From: an uncultured Bacilli bacterium
Lineage (GTDB): Bacteria; Bacillota_I; Bacilli_A; RF39; UBA660
Reading direction: 5' to 3'
DNA: 21,898 bases
NCBI GenBank assembly: GCA_947623645.1
Contig: CANQHK010000008.1
Span: forward strand, 1 to 21,898
Part shown: positions 21,391 to 21,898 of the stretch, one piece after another
Layout: every line of letters starts with the position of its first letter
How positions within the stretch are numbered: position 1 is the first letter of the stretch
Notes under the pieces: model-generated
What the model saw: the letters and a program-made list of their open reading frames with translations, nothing else
What the model was told of the DNA's origin: nothing
Databases searched by the model: none
Made by a program: the position numbers and the translations under genes

Positions 21391-21898
21391 ATGAATGATA
21401 AGTATTTAAAATTTAGAAAATTAGATGATAATGTAACTGAATTGTACATTTATGGAGATATCCGTAAAAAAGACTGGATTGATAATTGGCTTGGTGATGA
21501 TACAGGAAGGACAGGAGCTTTGGACTTAGCGACAGCTTTGTCTCAAGTTGATACTCCGACTTTATTAGTTAGAATTAATTCTTATGGAGGTAGCGTTTCT
21601 GAAGGTTTAGCTATTTATTCTTTACTATCCGATTTTAAAGGCGAATTAATTACTAAAGTTGATGGTTTTGCTTGTTCAGCCGCCAGCGTGATTTTCATGG
21701 CAGGAAAGAAGAGAATTGTTCCAGAAAACGGGCTTTTAATGATTCATAATGCTTGGAGTACAGCTCAAGGCGACTATAATGCTTTAAATAAAGCGGCAGA
21801 GGATTTGAAAAAAATCACCCAGCCAAGTGTAGATATCTACGTTTCAAAAACAAACCTATCAGAAGAAGAAATCTGTTCCATGATGGATAGAGAAGAAT
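21391..21898 (+). CDS. ClpP-like head maturation protease (partial, runs off the window)
   Basis: GGGAGGTG before ATG 21391, open to the window end (169 codons). ClpP/SppA-fold motifs: LVRINSYGGSVSEGLAIYSLL, the nucleophile segment FACSAASVIFMAG and the His segment LLMIHNAWSTAQGD. This is the prohead protease found between portal and major capsid genes of HK97-like phages, acting on scaffold and capsid N-termini. The catalytic Asp/Glu and the C-terminus lie beyond the edge. Confidence 0.92.
   Translation, partial: MNDKYLKFRKLDDNVTELYIYGDIRKKDWIDNWLGDDTGRTGALDLATALSQVDTPTLLVRINSYGGSVSEGLAIYSLLSDFKGELITKVDGFACSAASVIFMAGKKRIVPENGLLMIHNAWSTAQGDYNALNKAAEDLKKITQPSVDIYVSKTNLSEEEICSMMDREE

Larger units (their letters stand above)
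3030..21898. mobile_element. HK97-type prophage inserted in cotJC (left end and about 18.9 kb shown)
   Basis: The left boundary is placed between about 3025 and 3048, where CotJC homology stops. Inside, gene order is classic for a temperate siphovirus-like prophage: integrase, CI-like repressor, Cro-like protein, replisome organiser, helicase, small early genes, late regulator, HNH nuclease, terminase subunits, portal, ClpP-like protease. The right end, tail, lysis genes and attR lie beyond 21898. The exact att core cannot be fixed because attR is not visible. Confidence 0.9.

Overview
The window is very AT-rich and uses ATG, GTG and TTG starts with strong AGGAGG-type ribosome binding sites. 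Together with the spore-coat genes this points to a spore-forming, low-GC Bacillota host. The species cannot be told from the sequence. About the first 3.03 kb is host chromosome. From there to the right edge everything reads as one HK97-type tailed prophage, and its right end is not in the window.

Host part (1-~3035): the tail of an unidentified gene; a small membrane-anchored protein; a one-AAA-domain ClpA/ClpB-like ATPase with a long acidic N-terminus; a CotJA-CotJB fusion; and the first ~66 codons of cotJC, the spore-coat manganese-catalase-like protein. cotJC is cut inside its metal-ligand region by the prophage. The first phage gene at the junction is a large serine recombinase on the minus strand, so the element probably uses cotJC as its attachment site. 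By analogy with skin/sigK and SPbeta/spsM, it may be excised during sporulation.

Lysogeny and switch region (3050-7250): integrase (-), a compact promoter/80-nt RNA/terminator unit (+) whose promoter overlaps the integrase promoter head to head, a membrane protein (-), a LexA/CI-type self-cleaving repressor (-), three related operators, a Cro-like regulator (+) and a membrane-anchored moron-like protein (-). The 80-nt RNA contains a 16-nt stretch fully complementary (one G-U) to the leader just upstream of the early/replication operon at 7249. This suggests RNA-based control of the lytic genes.

Replication and early region (7249-14870): small proteins, a DnaD-like replisome organiser with iterons inside its gene (candidate origin), a DnaB-like helicase, a NUMOD4/HNH homing-type endonuclease, and a dense train of small overlapping genes. 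One of these is interrupted by an in-frame stop.

Middle region (14871-17663): a tyrosine recombinase and two further genes, bracketed by two nearly identical 33-bp palindromic elements that resemble Xer/dif sites but also sit like promoters. One of the enclosed genes needs a -1 frameshift at a U UUU UUC heptamer. An ArpU/DUF1492-like late regulator follows, then five 10-bp repeats.

Packaging and head region (17664-21898): HNH nuclease, a GC-rich candidate cos region, small terminase (frameshifted in an A6 run), large terminase, portal, and the start of a ClpP-like head maturation protease that runs off the edge.
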